Below, one piece after another: positions 46,896 to 61,834 of a DNA stretch of 64,000 nt. The stretch lies in NCBI RefSeq assembly GCF_003052585.1, contig NZ_QASN01000020.1, positions 124,001-188,000 on the forward strand. The letters run 5' to 3'. The notes beneath the pieces are model-generated. The model ran no database searches, was not told the DNA's origin, and was given only the letters and a program-made list of their open reading frames with translations. The stretch is from Pseudomonas mangrovi (GTDB lineage: Bacteria > Pseudomonadota > Gammaproteobacteria > Pseudomonadales > Pseudomonadaceae). Position numbers and translations under genes: made by a program. Each line of letters opens with the position of its first letter. The first letter of the stretch is position 1.

Positions 46896-47702
46896 ATGCT
46901 GCGTCTCTCAGCCATCTACCGTTATCCGCTCAAGTCCGGCATGGGCGAGCGCCTTGCCCGCAGCGAGCTGGATGCGCTGGGTCTGCTCGGTGACCGCCGC
47001 TGGATGCTGATCGACGCCGACAGCGGGCGCTTTCTCAGCCAGCGCCTGCTACCGCAGATGGCGTTGTTGCAGGCGCGCTGGGTTGACGCCGACTGCCTGC
47101 AGCTGGATGCACCGGGAATGCCGCCGCAGCGGGTCTGGTTGCCGGATGCCGACACTGCCCTGCGCGACACGCAACTGTGGGGTAGCGAGTTGAATGTTCC
47201 CGACGCCGGTGATGCCGCGGCCGCCTGGCTCGAGCAGTGGCTTGGGCGTCGCTGCCGCCTGCTCTACCAGCCGTCTGCCCGAGCCCGTCAAGTCGACCCC
47301 AGGTACACCGTCAGCGGTGAACGCACGGCCTTCACCGATGGCTATCCGCTGCTGCTGATCGGTCAGAACTCGCTCGAGGAGCTGTCGGCCCAGGTCGGTC
47401 GGCCGCTGGAGATGTTGCGCTTCAGGCCGAACCTGGTGGTCGAGGGCGCAGCGCCCTATGCCGAGGACGGCTGGAAACGCATCCGCATCGGTGCGGTGGA
47501 GCTGCGGCTGGTGAAACCCTGCTCGCGCTGCATCATCACCACCATCGACCCGCAGAACGGCCAGCGGGACGCCGATCGCGAGCCGCTGGAAACGCTCAAA
47601 CGCCATCGTCTGCGCGACGGTGAGGTGTATTTCGGGCAGAACCTGCTGCACCCCGGGCACGGCGTGCTGGAGGAGGGGGCGCCGGTCGAAATTCTCGAAT
47701 AG
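46896..47702 (+). CDS. MOSC-domain protein (YcbX/mARC-like)
   Basis: A 268-residue protein with an N-terminal MOSC_N beta-barrel (MLRLSAIYRYPLKSG) and a C-terminal MOSC domain with the conserved cysteine in KPCSRCIITTIDPQNGQRD, which ligates molybdenum in mARC enzymes. E. coli YcbX has an extra C-terminal ferredoxin domain; this protein ends without one. It may reduce N-hydroxylated compounds using a separate electron donor. Cofactor supply would come from the moaB-moeA genes at 34 kb. Confidence 0.85.
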   Translation: MLRLSAIYRYPLKSGMGERLARSELDALGLLGDRRWMLIDADSGRFLSQRLLPQMALLQARWVDADCLQLDAPGMPPQRVWLPDADTALRDTQLWGSELNVPDAGDAAAAWLEQWLGRRCRLLYQPSARARQVDPRYTVSGERTAFTDGYPLLLIGQNSLEELSAQVGRPLEMLRFRPNLVVEGAAPYAEDGWKRIRIGAVELRLVKPCSRCIITTIDPQNGQRDADREPLETLKRHRLRDGEVYFGQNLLHPGHGVLEEGAPVEILE

Positions 47703-47715
47703 CGCCCGAATTGCA

Positions 47716-49641
47716 TCACTGGTCGAAGTGGCGCTCGTGCCATTCGACCAGGGGTTGCGGGGTGTCCAGCTTGTCGCCGTAGATCACCGCGTAGGTCAGT
47801 ACGTTCTGCACGTACTGGCGGGTCTCATCGAAGGGAATGCTCTCAACCCAGACGTCGTAGGGCAGGTGCTCGGCATCGCGCAACCACTGGCGCACGCGTC
47901 CGGGACCGGCGTTGTAGGCCGCCGAGGCGAGGATGCGATTGCCCTTGAACTGGTTGTGTACCTGGCTCAGATAGGCGGTGCCCAGCTTGATGTTGGTTTC
48001 CGGTACCAGTGCCTGCTGGGGCGAGGCCAGCGGAATCGAGTAGCGGCGCGCGGTTTCCTTGGCTGTGGCCGGCATCAGCTGCATCAGGCCCATGGCGCCG
48101 GCATGCGAGCGAGCATCGGCCATGAAGGCACTTTCCTGACGGGTAATGGCAAACGCCCAGGTCGAGTTGATGCCGCGCAGCTTGGCCTCGCGCGTCAGCT
48201 CGGCGCGGTGCACCACCGGGAAACGCACGTCCAGGTCATCCCAGTACTGCGCCTGGCTGATGCTGCGGATGGCCGGGAAGTACCAGCCCAGCTCGTAGCC
48301 CAGCCGCGCCTGGGCAACCAGCTCGTCGCGGCTGAACAGGCGGCTGACGTGATACCACTCGCGTCGGCCATCGACGATCTGCCCGCGGGCATGAAATTCC
48401 ATCGCCCGACGGATGCCTGCCGTGTTGCGCACCTTCTGCGTCACCTTGGCGTCCAGCGCCAGCGGACGGTTGTTCAGTTGATAGGGCGTCTTCAACTGGT
48501 CGGCGGCCATGAATCCGTAGAAGTCGCGCTCGCCGGCCACCGGCTTGTATAGCGACACCGGCTCGCTGCTGTTGGGCTGAGCCAGTTGCAGGCTGCGTGC
48601 CTGCCAGTAGCGCCAGCGATTGGTCTGCGTCAGGCTCGCCGGTAGCTGCATGGACAGCTGGTAGGCGTCCTGATACTGGCCCAGGCGCAGCAGCAGGCGC
48701 ATGCGCCATTCGGATACGGTGTCGTCGCGCAGCTGCGGGTCGTACTGACTCATCACTGCCAGACCGCGGCGGTCGAAGCGCTTGGCCAGGGTCAGGCCGA
48801 TCTGCCGGGCGATGGCGACCCTTTCGTCGCTGGAGAAGGGCAGTCGCTTGCCGTAGGTGTCGAGCAACGCGAGTGCGCGCTCCGGGTCCTGTCTGGCCAG
48901 TCGTCGCAGACCCAGGCCGACCACGTCGGCCATGGCCTCGTCGGCAGGGGCGAAGCGCTCGCTCTGGGCCAGAATCGCCGGCTTCGCGGCGACCTCCAGC
49001 AGTAGCTTGCCGTGCTTGTCGAGCTTGACCAGACCTTTGACCAGGTAAGCGGCCAGGCCCTGATTGCCTGCTTCCAGGGCCAAGCGTGCGCGCTTCCAGC
49101 GCAGTTGCTCGGTGAGCTGTCCGGCACTGCGCCATTCGCTGAAAAGAGTGTCGCAGGCAGCAGGCTGCGACTTGCCGACCAGCCAGAGTCTTTCGGCGGT
49201 GGCGTGAGCGTCGGCGCGGTTGCCATGCTTGTACTGATACTGGCCATAGAGGCAGTCCAGTTCGGTGAAATTCAGTGCGGGGTCATAGTGCTTGACGAAG
49301 GTTTCCCACTCGCCGCGTTCGGCCAGCCAGCGCAGCCAGCGCAGTTTCATCCAGCCGATCTGCGGCAGATCGCCATGCTCGACGAGGAACTTCTCGATCT
49401 CTTCGTTCTTTGCCCACTTCAGGCGCGCGGTCAGCTCGTCGTAGGCAAGATAGGGTTCCAGCGGATAGTCGCGCAGGGAGTTGGCATGGCGGCGATAGGG
49501 AGCGCTGTCGCCTTTGGCCAACGCACGCTTGGCCTCGTCGTACTGCAGGCGCTGTTGCGCGAGGCTGGCGGCTGGGGCGGTGCTCGGCAGGGCAAGGGAC
49601 AGAAGCAGGCAGCAGGACAGACTGATCAGGCGATCGCGCAT
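47716..49641 (-). CDS. slt: Soluble lytic murein transglycosylase Slt
   Basis: A 641-residue periplasmic enzyme. It has a signal peptide (about 1-22), a long superhelical domain (about 30-440), a linker domain and a C-terminal catalytic domain (about 470-620) with ITRQESAFMADARSHAGAMGLMQLMPATA. The catalytic glutamate is in the ES pair. It cleaves glycan strands to release 1,6-anhydro muropeptides, the substrates that NagZ later recycles. It converges on the MOSC gene with 13 bases between them. The start at 49641 gives the signal peptide. Confidence 0.93.
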   Translation of the reverse strand: MRDRLISLSCCLLLSLALPSTAPAASLAQQRLQYDEAKRALAKGDSAPYRRHANSLRDYPLEPYLAYDELTARLKWAKNEEIEKFLVEHGDLPQIGWMKLRWLRWLAERGEWETFVKHYDPALNFTELDCLYGQYQYKHGNRADAHATAERLWLVGKSQPAACDTLFSEWRSAGQLTEQLRWKRARLALEAGNQGLAAYLVKGLVKLDKHGKLLLEVAAKPAILAQSERFAPADEAMADVVGLGLRRLARQDPERALALLDTYGKRLPFSSDERVAIARQIGLTLAKRFDRRGLAVMSQYDPQLRDDTVSEWRMRLLLRLGQYQDAYQLSMQLPASLTQTNRWRYWQARSLQLAQPNSSEPVSLYKPVAGERDFYGFMAADQLKTPYQLNNRPLALDAKVTQKVRNTAGIRRAMEFHARGQIVDGRREWYHVSRLFSRDELVAQARLGYELGWYFPAIRSISQAQYWDDLDVRFPVVHRAELTREAKLRGINSTWAFAITRQESAFMADARSHAGAMGLMQLMPATAKETARRYSIPLASPQQALVPETNIKLGTAYLSQVHNQFKGNRILASAAYNAGPGRVRQWLRDAEHLPYDVWVESIPFDETRQYVQNVLTYAVIYGDKLDTPQPLVEWHERHFDQ

Positions 49642-49814
49642 GGGAATTCCGGTAGGACAACTGCGATGGCGGCCCATGGCCGCCGTGAAGGCCGGTAGCT
49701 TAGCTTTTGGCGTGGCGCGGTGAAAGCGCCAACGGACCGCCAGAATGATGAAAAAATGCCACTACGCATTTCGCCCGAGTCGCTAGAATGCGCGCCTGTT
49801 TTCCGGAGAAGCCC

Positions 49815-51725
<1,911 letters not shown>

Positions 51726-51746
51726 GAAAAGCCTGTCGGAGAAGCA

Positions 51747-52433
51747 ATGGCTATCGAATACCGCATCACCCTGGACGACGGACGCAACCTGCAATACAGC
51801 ATCGAGAAGGATCGGCCCTATCAGGCCGATCTCTCCGGAAAGCTGCCGAAGTGGACCTGCCTGGACTACAACCAGTGCAGCAACTGTCCGTTGAAGAAGG
51901 AACAGTTCAGTCACTGTCCCGCTGCGGTCGATCTGCATCGGGTCATCGAGGACTTTCGCGGCCTGCCGGCTTTTCGCAAGGTCACGGTCCAGGTGCTCAC
52001 GCCCGAGCGCGAGTACGCCAAGGAGGTCGGCATCGAGGAAGGCCTGCGCTCACTGCTCGGGCTGATCATGGCGACCAGTGCCTGCCCGCTGTCGAACAAG
52101 CTGCGGCCGATGGCGCACCAACACCTGCCGTTCGCCAGTTCACAGGAGTTCGTGCTGCGTGCGGTGTCCCTCTATCTGGCAAGGCAGTACTTCAACATGC
52201 GTGAGGGGCGCCATGCCGATTGGGAGCTCAAGGGGCTGGTGCGCATGTTCCAGCAGCTGCAGCTGGTCAACCAGGCCTTCTGGCAGCGCATCCATGACAC
52301 CTGCGAAGGCGACTCCAGCCTCAAGGCCTTCCTTACCTTCTTCTCCATCTCGACCAGCATGACCCACTCGCTGGAGACCCAGCTGCAGAAGATCCGGCCG
52401 CTGGTGATGAGCGCCGGAGAGGGCTTCGACTGA
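51747..52433 (+). CDS. Conserved cysteine-rich protein (DUF6901-like), function unknown
   Basis: A 228-residue cytoplasmic protein. It has an N-terminal strand-rich part, a cysteine cluster at 38, 44, 47 and 57 (CLDYNQCSNCPLKKEQFSHC), another cysteine at 113 and a helical C-terminal half. The cysteine spacing suggests a bound metal ion or iron-sulfur centre. It is conserved next to uup and a universal stress protein in pseudomonads, as I recall. I think it belongs to a DUF family (6901), but that name is from memory and unverified. No function is assigned. Confidence 0.6.
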   Translation: MAIEYRITLDDGRNLQYSIEKDRPYQADLSGKLPKWTCLDYNQCSNCPLKKEQFSHCPAAVDLHRVIEDFRGLPAFRKVTVQVLTPEREYAKEVGIEEGLRSLLGLIMATSACPLSNKLRPMAHQHLPFASSQEFVLRAVSLYLARQYFNMREGRHADWELKGLVRMFQQLQLVNQAFWQRIHDTCEGDSSLKAFLTFFSISTSMTHSLETQLQKIRPLVMSAGEGFD

Positions 52434-52435
52434 GG

Positions 52436-52876
52436 CTAGTCGGCCTTCTTCAGGCGTACGGCGAGTACGTCGCAGGGCGCGCCATGCAGCAGGTCGTTGG
52501 CCGTCGAGCCGAGCAACAGTGCCAGGCCGTGACGGCCATGGCTGCCGACCACGATCAGGTCGCACTGCTGCTCTTCGGCCAGACGGTGAATCTCCTGACG
52601 CGGCTGCCCGTAGGCGAGGTGGCGCTGGTCGGCGGCGAGTTCCGGATACTGGCCGCTGAAGGTGTTGAGGCGCTCGCGGGCTTGTTCGAACTGCTGCTGC
52701 TGGAGCATCGACAGATCCATCGGCACGTCGCCGCCGAAGGCCATGGCCATCGGCTCGACCACATGCACCAGTGACAGGCGGGCGTTGCAGGCCCGCGCCA
52801 GGGTCTGGGCGCGCTGGATGACCGGGTGGCATTCTTCGGTGAAATCCACAGCGACCAGTACGTGCTGGTAGATCAT
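52436..52876 (-). CDS. Universal stress protein (UspA family)
   Basis: A 146-residue single Usp domain. It starts MIYQHVLVAVDFTEE, with the ATP-binding glycine motif VVGSHGRHGLALLLGST near the C-terminus. The motif indicates the ATP-binding UspFG type. It probably contributes to stress tolerance. It converges on the cysteine-rich gene, with a two-base gap between stops. Confidence 0.88.
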   Translation of the reverse strand: MIYQHVLVAVDFTEECHPVIQRAQTLARACNARLSLVHVVEPMAMAFGGDVPMDLSMLQQQQFEQARERLNTFSGQYPELAADQRHLAYGQPRQEIHRLAEEQQCDLIVVGSHGRHGLALLLGSTANDLLHGAPCDVLAVRLKKAD

Positions 52877-56576
<3,700 letters not shown>

Positions 56577-56592
56577 GCATTCGCTGATCGAC

Positions 56593-56620
56593 AGCCGGGG
56601 CCCAGTGCCCCGGCTTTTTT
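56593..56620 (+). terminator. Rho-independent terminator of fadBA
   Basis: Perfect nine-base stem AGCCGGGGC / GCCCCGGCT with a five-base loop (56602-56606), followed by a T-run. It ends the fadBA transcript. Confidence 0.9.
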
Positions 56621-56652
56621 ATTTTCTGTACAAAGATTTTCAGAGGTTCGTC

Positions 56653-56889
56653 ATGCAGCTGCAGCCCGGACGATATCGGCATTACAAGGGACCTGAGTAT
56701 CAGGTTTTCGGTGTTGCCAGACATTCCGAGAGTGAAGAGCCGATGGTTGTCTATCAGGCTCTCTACGGCGAGCGTGGTTATTGGCTCAGGCCCTTGCAGA
56801 TGTTCTGCGAGACGGTGGAAGTGGCCGGCGAGAAGGTGCCGCGCTTTGCTCTGGTCGAGCCGGCAGACGAATCCGTTTTTCATTTTTGA
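56653..56889 (+). CDS. DUF1653 protein
   Basis: A 78-residue protein matching the DUF1653 family over its whole length. PGRYRHYKGPEYQVFGVARHSE, then VVYQALYGERGYWLRPLQMF and the tail WxxxFxV-like CETVEVAGEKVPRF. The family is widespread and small, has an SH3-like fold by prediction, and has no known function. The ATG at 56653 fits the family start. It lies between fadA's terminator and topA. Confidence 0.85.
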   Translation: MQLQPGRYRHYKGPEYQVFGVARHSESEEPMVVYQALYGERGYWLRPLQMFCETVEVAGEKVPRFALVEPADESVFHF

Positions 56890-57001
56890 GACAGTGGCGG
56901 GCGGTCGTCGCGCTTGACCGCACCGCGATCGCCACTATATATAGCGGTGCCGCGCCAGGCGGCTCCCGCCTTCCTTCTCGTATTCAGGAACTCTCCGATT
57001 C

Positions 57002-59611
57002 ATGGGTAAATCGCTGGTCATCGTGGAATCCCCGGCCAAGGCCAAGACCATCAACAAGTACCTGGGCAACCAGTACGTGGTGAAGTCGAGCATCGGTCAT
57101 ATTCGAGACCTGCCCACCAGCGGATCGGCCAATGCCAACAAGGAACCGGTGAAGCGCGGCAAGGCAGCCGCGGCCGAGGCGCCGGCGCTTTCGCCCAAGG
57201 AAAAGGCCAAACGTCAGCTGTTCGCGCGCATGGGCGTCGATCCCGAGCACGGCTGGAAGGCCAAGTACGAGATCCTTCCGGGTAAGGAGAAGGTGATCGA
57301 GGAGCTGCGTCGCCTGGCCAAGGACGCCGACACCATCTATCTCGCAACCGACTTGGATAGAGAAGGGGAGGCCATCGCCTGGCACCTGCGCGAGTCGATC
57401 GGCGGCGACGACAGCCGCTACAAGCGCGTGGTGTTCAACGAGATCACCAAGAAGGCCATTCAGGAGGCCTTCTCCAAGCCTGGCGAGCTGGACATCAATC
57501 GGGTCAACGCGCAGCAGGCGCGGCGCTTCCTTGATCGGGTGGTCGGTTACATGGTGTCGCCGCTGCTGTGGGCGAAGATCGCCCGCGGCCTGTCCGCCGG
57601 TCGTGTGCAGTCGGTGGCGGTAAAACTGGTGGTGGAGCGCGAGAAGGAGATCAGGGCCTTTGTCCCGGAGGAGTACTGGGAGGTTCATGCCGACCTCGGT
57701 ACGCCGAAGAAGGATCAGGTTCGCTTCGAGGTCGTTCGCGAGAAGGGCGAGGCATTCAAGCCGCTCAACGAATCCCAGGCCATGGCCGCGCTGGAGAAGC
57801 TCAAGGGCGCTAGCTACAAGGTGGTCAAGCGTGAGGACAAGCCGACCTCGAGCAAGCCATCCGCACCTTTCATTACCTCCACGCTGCAGCAGGCGGCGAG
57901 CAATCGCCTCGGTTTCGGCGTGAAGAAGACCATGATGATGGCGCAGCGCCTCTACGAGGCCGGCTACATCACCTACATGCGTACCGACTCGACCAACCTG
58001 TCGGCTGACGCCATCGAGATGGTTCGCGGTTTCATCGGTTCGGAGTACGGCAAGAACTATCTGCCGGCCAAGCCGAACATCTATTCGAGCAAGGAAGGCG
58101 CCCAGGAGGCGCACGAGGCGATCCGTCCCTCCGACGTCAACCTGCGGCCGACCCAGCTGTCGGGCATGGAGCGTGATGCAGAGCGCCTGTACGAGCTGAT
58201 CTGGCGCCAGTTCGTCGCCTGCCAGATGCCCCCGGCCGAGTACCTGTCGACCACTGTCAGCGTCGCGGCTGCGGATTTCGAGCTGCGTGCCAAGGGTCGC
58301 ATCCTCAAGTTCGACGGTTATACCCGTGCACTGCCGCAGCAGAGCAAGCCGGGTGAGGATGACGTGCTGCCGGATATGGGTGAGGGTCAGGCGCTCGAGC
58401 TGCTCAAGCTCGATCCCAGCCAGCATTTCACCAAGCCGCCGGCGCGCTTCTCCGAAGCCAGTCTGGTCAAGGAGCTGGAAAAGCGCGGCATCGGTCGCCC
58501 GTCTACCTATGCGGCGATCATCTCGACCATCCAGGAGCGTGGCTACGTGACGGTGCACAATCGCCGTTTTTACGCCGAGAAGATGGGCGACATCGTGACC
58601 GAGCGCCTCTCGGAAAGCTTCGCCAACCTGATGGACTACGGGTTCACTGCAGGCATGGAAGAGAACCTGGACGACGTGGCCCAGGGCGAGCGCGACTGGA
58701 AGCACCTGCTGGACGAGTTCTATGGCGACTTCCGCAAGAAGCTCGATGTGGCCGAGGCCAGCGATGGCGGCATGCGCGCCAATCAGCCGACCCTGACCGA
58801 CATTGCCTGCAAGGAATGCGGCCGCCCGATGATGATCCGCACCGCCTCCACCGGTGTGTTCCTTGGCTGTTCCGGCTACAGCCTGCCGCCGAAGGAGCGC
58901 TGCAAGTCGACCCTGAACCTTGTTCCGGGCGACGAGATCGCGGCTGATGACGAGGGTGAGTCCGAGTCGTTGGTGCTGCTCGGCAAACATCGTTGTGGCA
59001 AGTGCGGCACGGCGATGGACGCCTACCTGCTGGACGAGACCCGCAAGCTGCATATCTGTGGCAACAATCCTGACTGCTCGGGCTACGAGATCGAGCAGGG
59101 TCAGTACCGCATCAAGGGCTATGAAGGGCCGAGCCTTGAGTGCGACAAGTGCGGCAGCCAGATGCAGCTCAAGACCGGCCGTTTCGGCAAGTTCTTCGGT
59201 TGCACCAACTCGGCCTGCAAGAACACTCGAAAGCTGCTCAAGAATGGCGAGGCGGCACCGCCGAAGATCGATCCGATCAAGATGCCCGAGCTGCGCTGCG
59301 AGAAGGTCGACGATACCTACGTACTGCGTGATGGCGCATCCGGTCTGTTCCTGGCCGCCAGCCAGTTCCCGAAGAACCGCGAGACCCGCGCCCCGCTGGT
59401 GCTTGAGCTGATTCCGCACCGTGACGAGCTGGATGCCAAATACCACTTCCTGCTCGATGCACCGCGCAAGGACCCGGATGGCCACCCCGCGGTGATCCGC
59501 TTCAGTCGCAAGACCAAGGAACAGTATGTGCAGACCGAGGTCGACGGCAAGCCGACGGGTTGGCGAGCCTTCTACGGAAATGGCAAATGGACGGTGGAAG
59601 ACAAGCGCTAA
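57002..59611 (+). CDS. topA: DNA topoisomerase I TopA
   Basis: An 869-residue type IA topoisomerase. The Toprim domain has [14 protein letters not shown] and [13 protein letters not shown] (DxDxEG, 117-122); the active-site Tyr325 is in [13 protein letters not shown]. Three C-terminal zinc fingers are seen: [27 protein letters not shown] and [14 protein letters not shown]. It relaxes negatively supercoiled DNA. The ATG at 57002 has full family length. A basic insertion (about 40-70) is normal for pseudomonads. The ribosome site is weak. Confidence 0.95.
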   Translation: MGKSLVIVESPAKAKTINKYLGNQYVVKSSIGHIRDLPTSGSANANKEPVKRGKAAAAEAPALSPKEKAKRQLFARMGVDPEHGWKAKYEILPGKEKVIEELRRLAKDADTIYLATDLDREGEAIAWHLRESIGGDDSRYKRVVFNEITKKAIQEAFSKPGELDINRVNAQQARRFLDRVVGYMVSPLLWAKIARGLSAGRVQSVAVKLVVEREKEIRAFVPEEYWEVHADLGTPKKDQVRFEVVREKGEAFKPLNESQAMAALEKLKGASYKVVKREDKPTSSKPSAPFITSTLQQAASNRLGFGVKKTMMMAQRLYEAGYITYMRTDSTNLSADAIEMVRGFIGSEYGKNYLPAKPNIYSSKEGAQEAHEAIRPSDVNLRPTQLSGMERDAERLYELIWRQFVACQMPPAEYLSTTVSVAAADFELRAKGRILKFDGYTRALPQQSKPGEDDVLPDMGEGQALELLKLDPSQHFTKPPARFSEASLVKELEKRGIGRPSTYAAIISTIQERGYVTVHNRRFYAEKMGDIVTERLSESFANLMDYGFTAGMEENLDDVAQGERDWKHLLDEFYGDFRKKLDVAEASDGGMRANQPTLTDIACKECGRPMMIRTASTGVFLGCSGYSLPPKERCKSTLNLVPGDEIAADDEGESESLVLLGKHRCGKCGTAMDAYLLDETRKLHICGNNPDCSGYEIEQGQYRIKGYEGPSLECDKCGSQMQLKTGRFGKFFGCTNSACKNTRKLLKNGEAAPPKIDPIKMPELRCEKVDDTYVLRDGASGLFLAASQFPKNRETRAPLVLELIPHRDELDAKYHFLLDAPRKDPDGHPAVIRFSRKTKEQYVQTEVDGKPTGWRAFYGNGKWTVEDKR

Positions 59612-59712
59612 GCGCTTCTGACTACGTCCAGATATTCATCTGGCAAGGTTCGTGCGCCGCTCGCCGTTGCGGTTGAGCGGTGCACTGCAACCTGACTCGC
59701 GGAGAAGTCCCC

Positions 59713-60231
59713 ATGGCCAACGAGCTCTATACCCGCACCAATCAGAAACTCTACTTCGCTGGCGTGACACTGGATGCCTGGAAACAGGCCGAGCAGGCTA
59801 GGGGCGCGGGATTCCAGGCCCAGGCAATGGCCTTGCGCGAGGCTACGCTGTTTCATCTGCATGGTGCGGTGCTCGGGCTCTGTCACGAAATCGCCGGGTA
59901 CTATCGTCTGGCCGGGCGCGAGGCGCCGCGTCTGGAGCTGTTGTTGAACGAGGCAGTACAGGCCAGCTCGCCCAGCCCGGAATTTGCCGAGCTACTGGAG
60001 CTGGCGCGTCATCCGCAGACCTGGCTCGGGCAGCTGCTGGCTGCGCATGCGGCGCTTTTCGTTCCTCCCAGTCCCGAGTCCAAAAGCAAGGTTGATCCAG
60101 CCACGCCGCTGATTCAGGCAGTGACCCTCGAGGATGAAACCCCGCCATTGACCAGGGACGAGCTGGAACAGTGGCGTCAGCAGCTTAAGCAGCTTGCGTT
60201 GCGTTTCCGTGAATCGATGACGGAATGCTGA
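59713..60231 (+). CDS. Conserved pseudomonad protein (DUF6586-like), function unknown
   Basis: A 172-residue protein, mostly helical, with no signal peptide or membrane segment. N-terminal NELYTRTNQKLYFAGVTLDAW and a C-terminal DELEQWRQQLKQLALRFRESM. Genes of this type lie after topA in many pseudomonads. The DUF number is from memory. The ATG at 59713 has a GGAG ribosome site. Function unknown. Confidence 0.75.
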   Translation: MANELYTRTNQKLYFAGVTLDAWKQAEQARGAGFQAQAMALREATLFHLHGAVLGLCHEIAGYYRLAGREAPRLELLLNEAVQASSPSPEFAELLELARHPQTWLGQLLAAHAALFVPPSPESKSKVDPATPLIQAVTLEDETPPLTRDELEQWRQQLKQLALRFRESMTEC

Positions 60232-60284
60232 GCTGAGTCGTCGAGCTGGTACAATGCCGGCCTTTTTTGGACAGAGCAGCGCAC

Positions 60285-60524
60285 ATGCCTACTTCGTTTC
60301 TTGAGATTGTCGAGCTGTCCGATGGCCGGATCGTGCTGCGTCGAGGCGAAGACGAAGGGGATCTGGTGTCCCTGGAGTTTTCCGAAGAAGCCCGGGCCTT
60401 TCTGCAGGGTCAGCATCTGGAAGTTGCCAAGGCGATGCTCAGCACAGGCCTGCAGATGGCAGGGCGTCTGGCCGAGGGTGATCTGAGTATCATCGAGGAC
60501 GACTCGCCGCGAGTCATCCACTGA
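60285..60524 (+). CDS. Conserved small protein between topA and sulA
   Basis: A 79-residue acidic protein: MPTSFLEIVELSDGRIVLRRGED, followed by LVSLEFSEEARAFLQGQHLEVAKAML and a short acidic tail. No signal or membrane segment. A TACAAT box at 60250-60255 may be its promoter. Small proteins of this type sit at this place in P. aeruginosa too. No known function. It converges on sulA with a 16-base gap. Confidence 0.75.
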   Translation: MPTSFLEIVELSDGRIVLRRGEDEGDLVSLEFSEEARAFLQGQHLEVAKAMLSTGLQMAGRLAEGDLSIIEDDSPRVIH

Positions 60525-60540
60525 GCTCCAGCGTCAACCG

Positions 60541-60999
60541 CTATCCCAGCACGATGTTGAGGCTCTGGCTTTCACCTTGCCGAGCCGCCGCCAGTAGACG
60601 CTGCCGCGAGACTTGTGCCGAGGGCAGCCAGCTGATCACCGTATGGCTACGACCCAGGCGCAAGGCTTCGCATGCCAGTTCCAGCTCCGACTGACCGGTC
60701 CGAGGTTGCAGCAACAGAATCCGTTCCCGATGAATGCCGGCTCGGCGCAGCCACTCATGGGTGATGGCCGCAGGCGCTGCGACCATGCTCAGCCAGCGCT
60801 GATCCTCAATCTGGCTGAGGTCGCGCAGAATCGAGCCGAGCAATTGCAGCCGATTGCCGCGTGCCGCAGACAGCGAAAGCTCGCTCAGATACTGCTCCTG
60901 CAGCTGTCGGTCACACGGAGGTGACAATGCTGCAGGCTGGTTCAGGAAGGCGTCGAACAGCGGAATTTGAGTTCGGCTGGCCGGCTGCGGGAAATGCAT
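60541..60999 (-). CDS. sulA: SOS cell division inhibitor SulA
   Basis: A 152-residue protein of the SulA family: QYLSELSLSAARGNRLQLLGSILRDLS, LRRAGIHRERILLLQPRTGQSELELACEALRLGRSHTVISWL. It binds FtsZ and stops division after DNA damage. The ATG at 60999 is 10 bases after the lexA stop, with AAGGAGG before it, so it is transcribed with lexA and has no LexA box of its own. In pseudomonads lexA and sulA share this order. Confidence 0.92.
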   Translation of the reverse strand: MHFPQPASRTQIPLFDAFLNQPAALSPPCDRQLQEQYLSELSLSAARGNRLQLLGSILRDLSQIEDQRWLSMVAAPAAITHEWLRRAGIHRERILLLQPRTGQSELELACEALRLGRSHTVISWLPSAQVSRQRLLAAARQGESQSLNIVLG

Positions 61000-61009
61000 G
61001 GAACCTCCT

Positions 61010-61618
61010 TCAGCGGCGAATCACGCCGACACTCAGACCTTCGATGACGACGTCCTGCTGGGTCAGGTCGACTTCAATGGGGGCGAAGTCTTCGTTTTCG
61101 GCAATCAGCCAGACCTTGCTGCCGTCCCGCTTGAAGCGCTTGACTGTCACCTCGTCATCGATCCGCGCCACTACCACCTGGCCGTTGCGGGCTTCTCGAG
61201 TGGCGTGAACGGCCAGCAGGTCGCCATCGAGTATGCCGATGTCCTTCATGCTCATGCCGCGTACTCGTAGCAGGTAGTCGGCGCGCGGATGAAAGAACTC
61301 GGGGTTGATGCGGCAGGAGTCTTCGATGTTCTGCTGCGCCAGAATCGGCGCGCCGGCGGCGACCCTGCCAATCACCGGCAGTCCTTCTTCTTCCTGGTTG
61401 GGTTCGAAGCCGGGAATGCGGATGCCACGGGAGGCGCCCGGAGTCATCTCGATAGCACCCTTGCGAGCCAGCGCCTTGAGATGTTCTTCCGCGGCGTTGG
61501 GTGACTTGAATCCGAGCTGCTGGGCGATTTCTGCGCGCGTTGGCGGATAGCCGTTGGCCTCCAGGCAGCTTTTGATGAACTCGAGAATCTCGGACTGGCG
61601 GGGCGTCAGTTTCAACAT
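61010..61618 (-). CDS. lexA: SOS repressor LexA
   Basis: A 202-residue protein. N-terminal winged helix with [47 protein letters not shown], Ala88-Gly89 cleavage site in VAAGAPI, and catalytic Ser123 (GMSMKDIG) and Lys160. RecA-stimulated self-cleavage lifts repression of SOS genes. Two LexA boxes upstream indicate autoregulation. Operon with sulA. Confidence 0.96.
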   Translation of the reverse strand: MLKLTPRQSEILEFIKSCLEANGYPPTRAEIAQQLGFKSPNAAEEHLKALARKGAIEMTPGASRGIRIPGFEPNQEEEGLPVIGRVAAGAPILAQQNIEDSCRINPEFFHPRADYLLRVRGMSMKDIGILDGDLLAVHATREARNGQVVVARIDDEVTVKRFKRDGSKVWLIAENEDFAPIEVDLTQQDVVIEGLSVGVIRR

Positions 61619-61627
61619 GGCTGGGCT

Positions 61628-61643
61628 CTGGCTTTATATACAG
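61628..61643. promoter_or_regulatory. LexA box 1
   Basis: CTG-N10-CAG with AT-rich centre (CTGGCTTTATATACAG). It ends 10 bases upstream of the lexA ATG on the minus strand. Confidence 0.88.
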
Positions 61644-61646
61644 TGA

Positions 61647-61662
61647 CTGGAAGTATATACAG
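61647..61662. promoter_or_regulatory. LexA box 2
   Basis: CTG-N10-CAG (CTGGAAGTATATACAG), three bases beyond box 1. Tandem boxes are typical of lexA promoters and should give tight autoregulation of lexA-sulA. Confidence 0.88.
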
Positions 61663-61788
61663 TGTTTGTCGCGTGGCAAGCCTTCAGGCTTTCCTGGTCG
61701 CACACATCCGGCTAAGCTCGGATGACTCTCCATTCAGTCGTTGACTGGGCAGGCAGAAGTCGTGGTGATATGAGTTGACAGTCTTTTC

Positions 61789-61810
61789 GTTTGAAACGTA
61801 TGTTTCAAAC
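61789..61810. promoter_or_regulatory. PsrA-type operator upstream of psrA
   Basis: The arms GTTTGAAAC and GTTTCAAAC are perfect 9-base inverted repeats separated by GTAT. This fits the published PsrA pattern of G/C-AAAC-N2-4-GTTT-G/C, 24 bases before the psrA ATG, so it probably serves autorepression. Confidence 0.85.
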
Positions 61811-61834
61811 AACTGTTTGTCCGGTATGAATCTC

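Noticed and set aside
56930..56950. The TATATATA stretch before topA as a LexA or other operator
   Set aside because: It lacks the CTG and CAG ends; it may be a plain AT-rich promoter element.
56984..59485. An 833-codon open frame antisense to topA
   Set aside because: Shadow frame; topA is certain on the other strand and the antisense translation has no family features.
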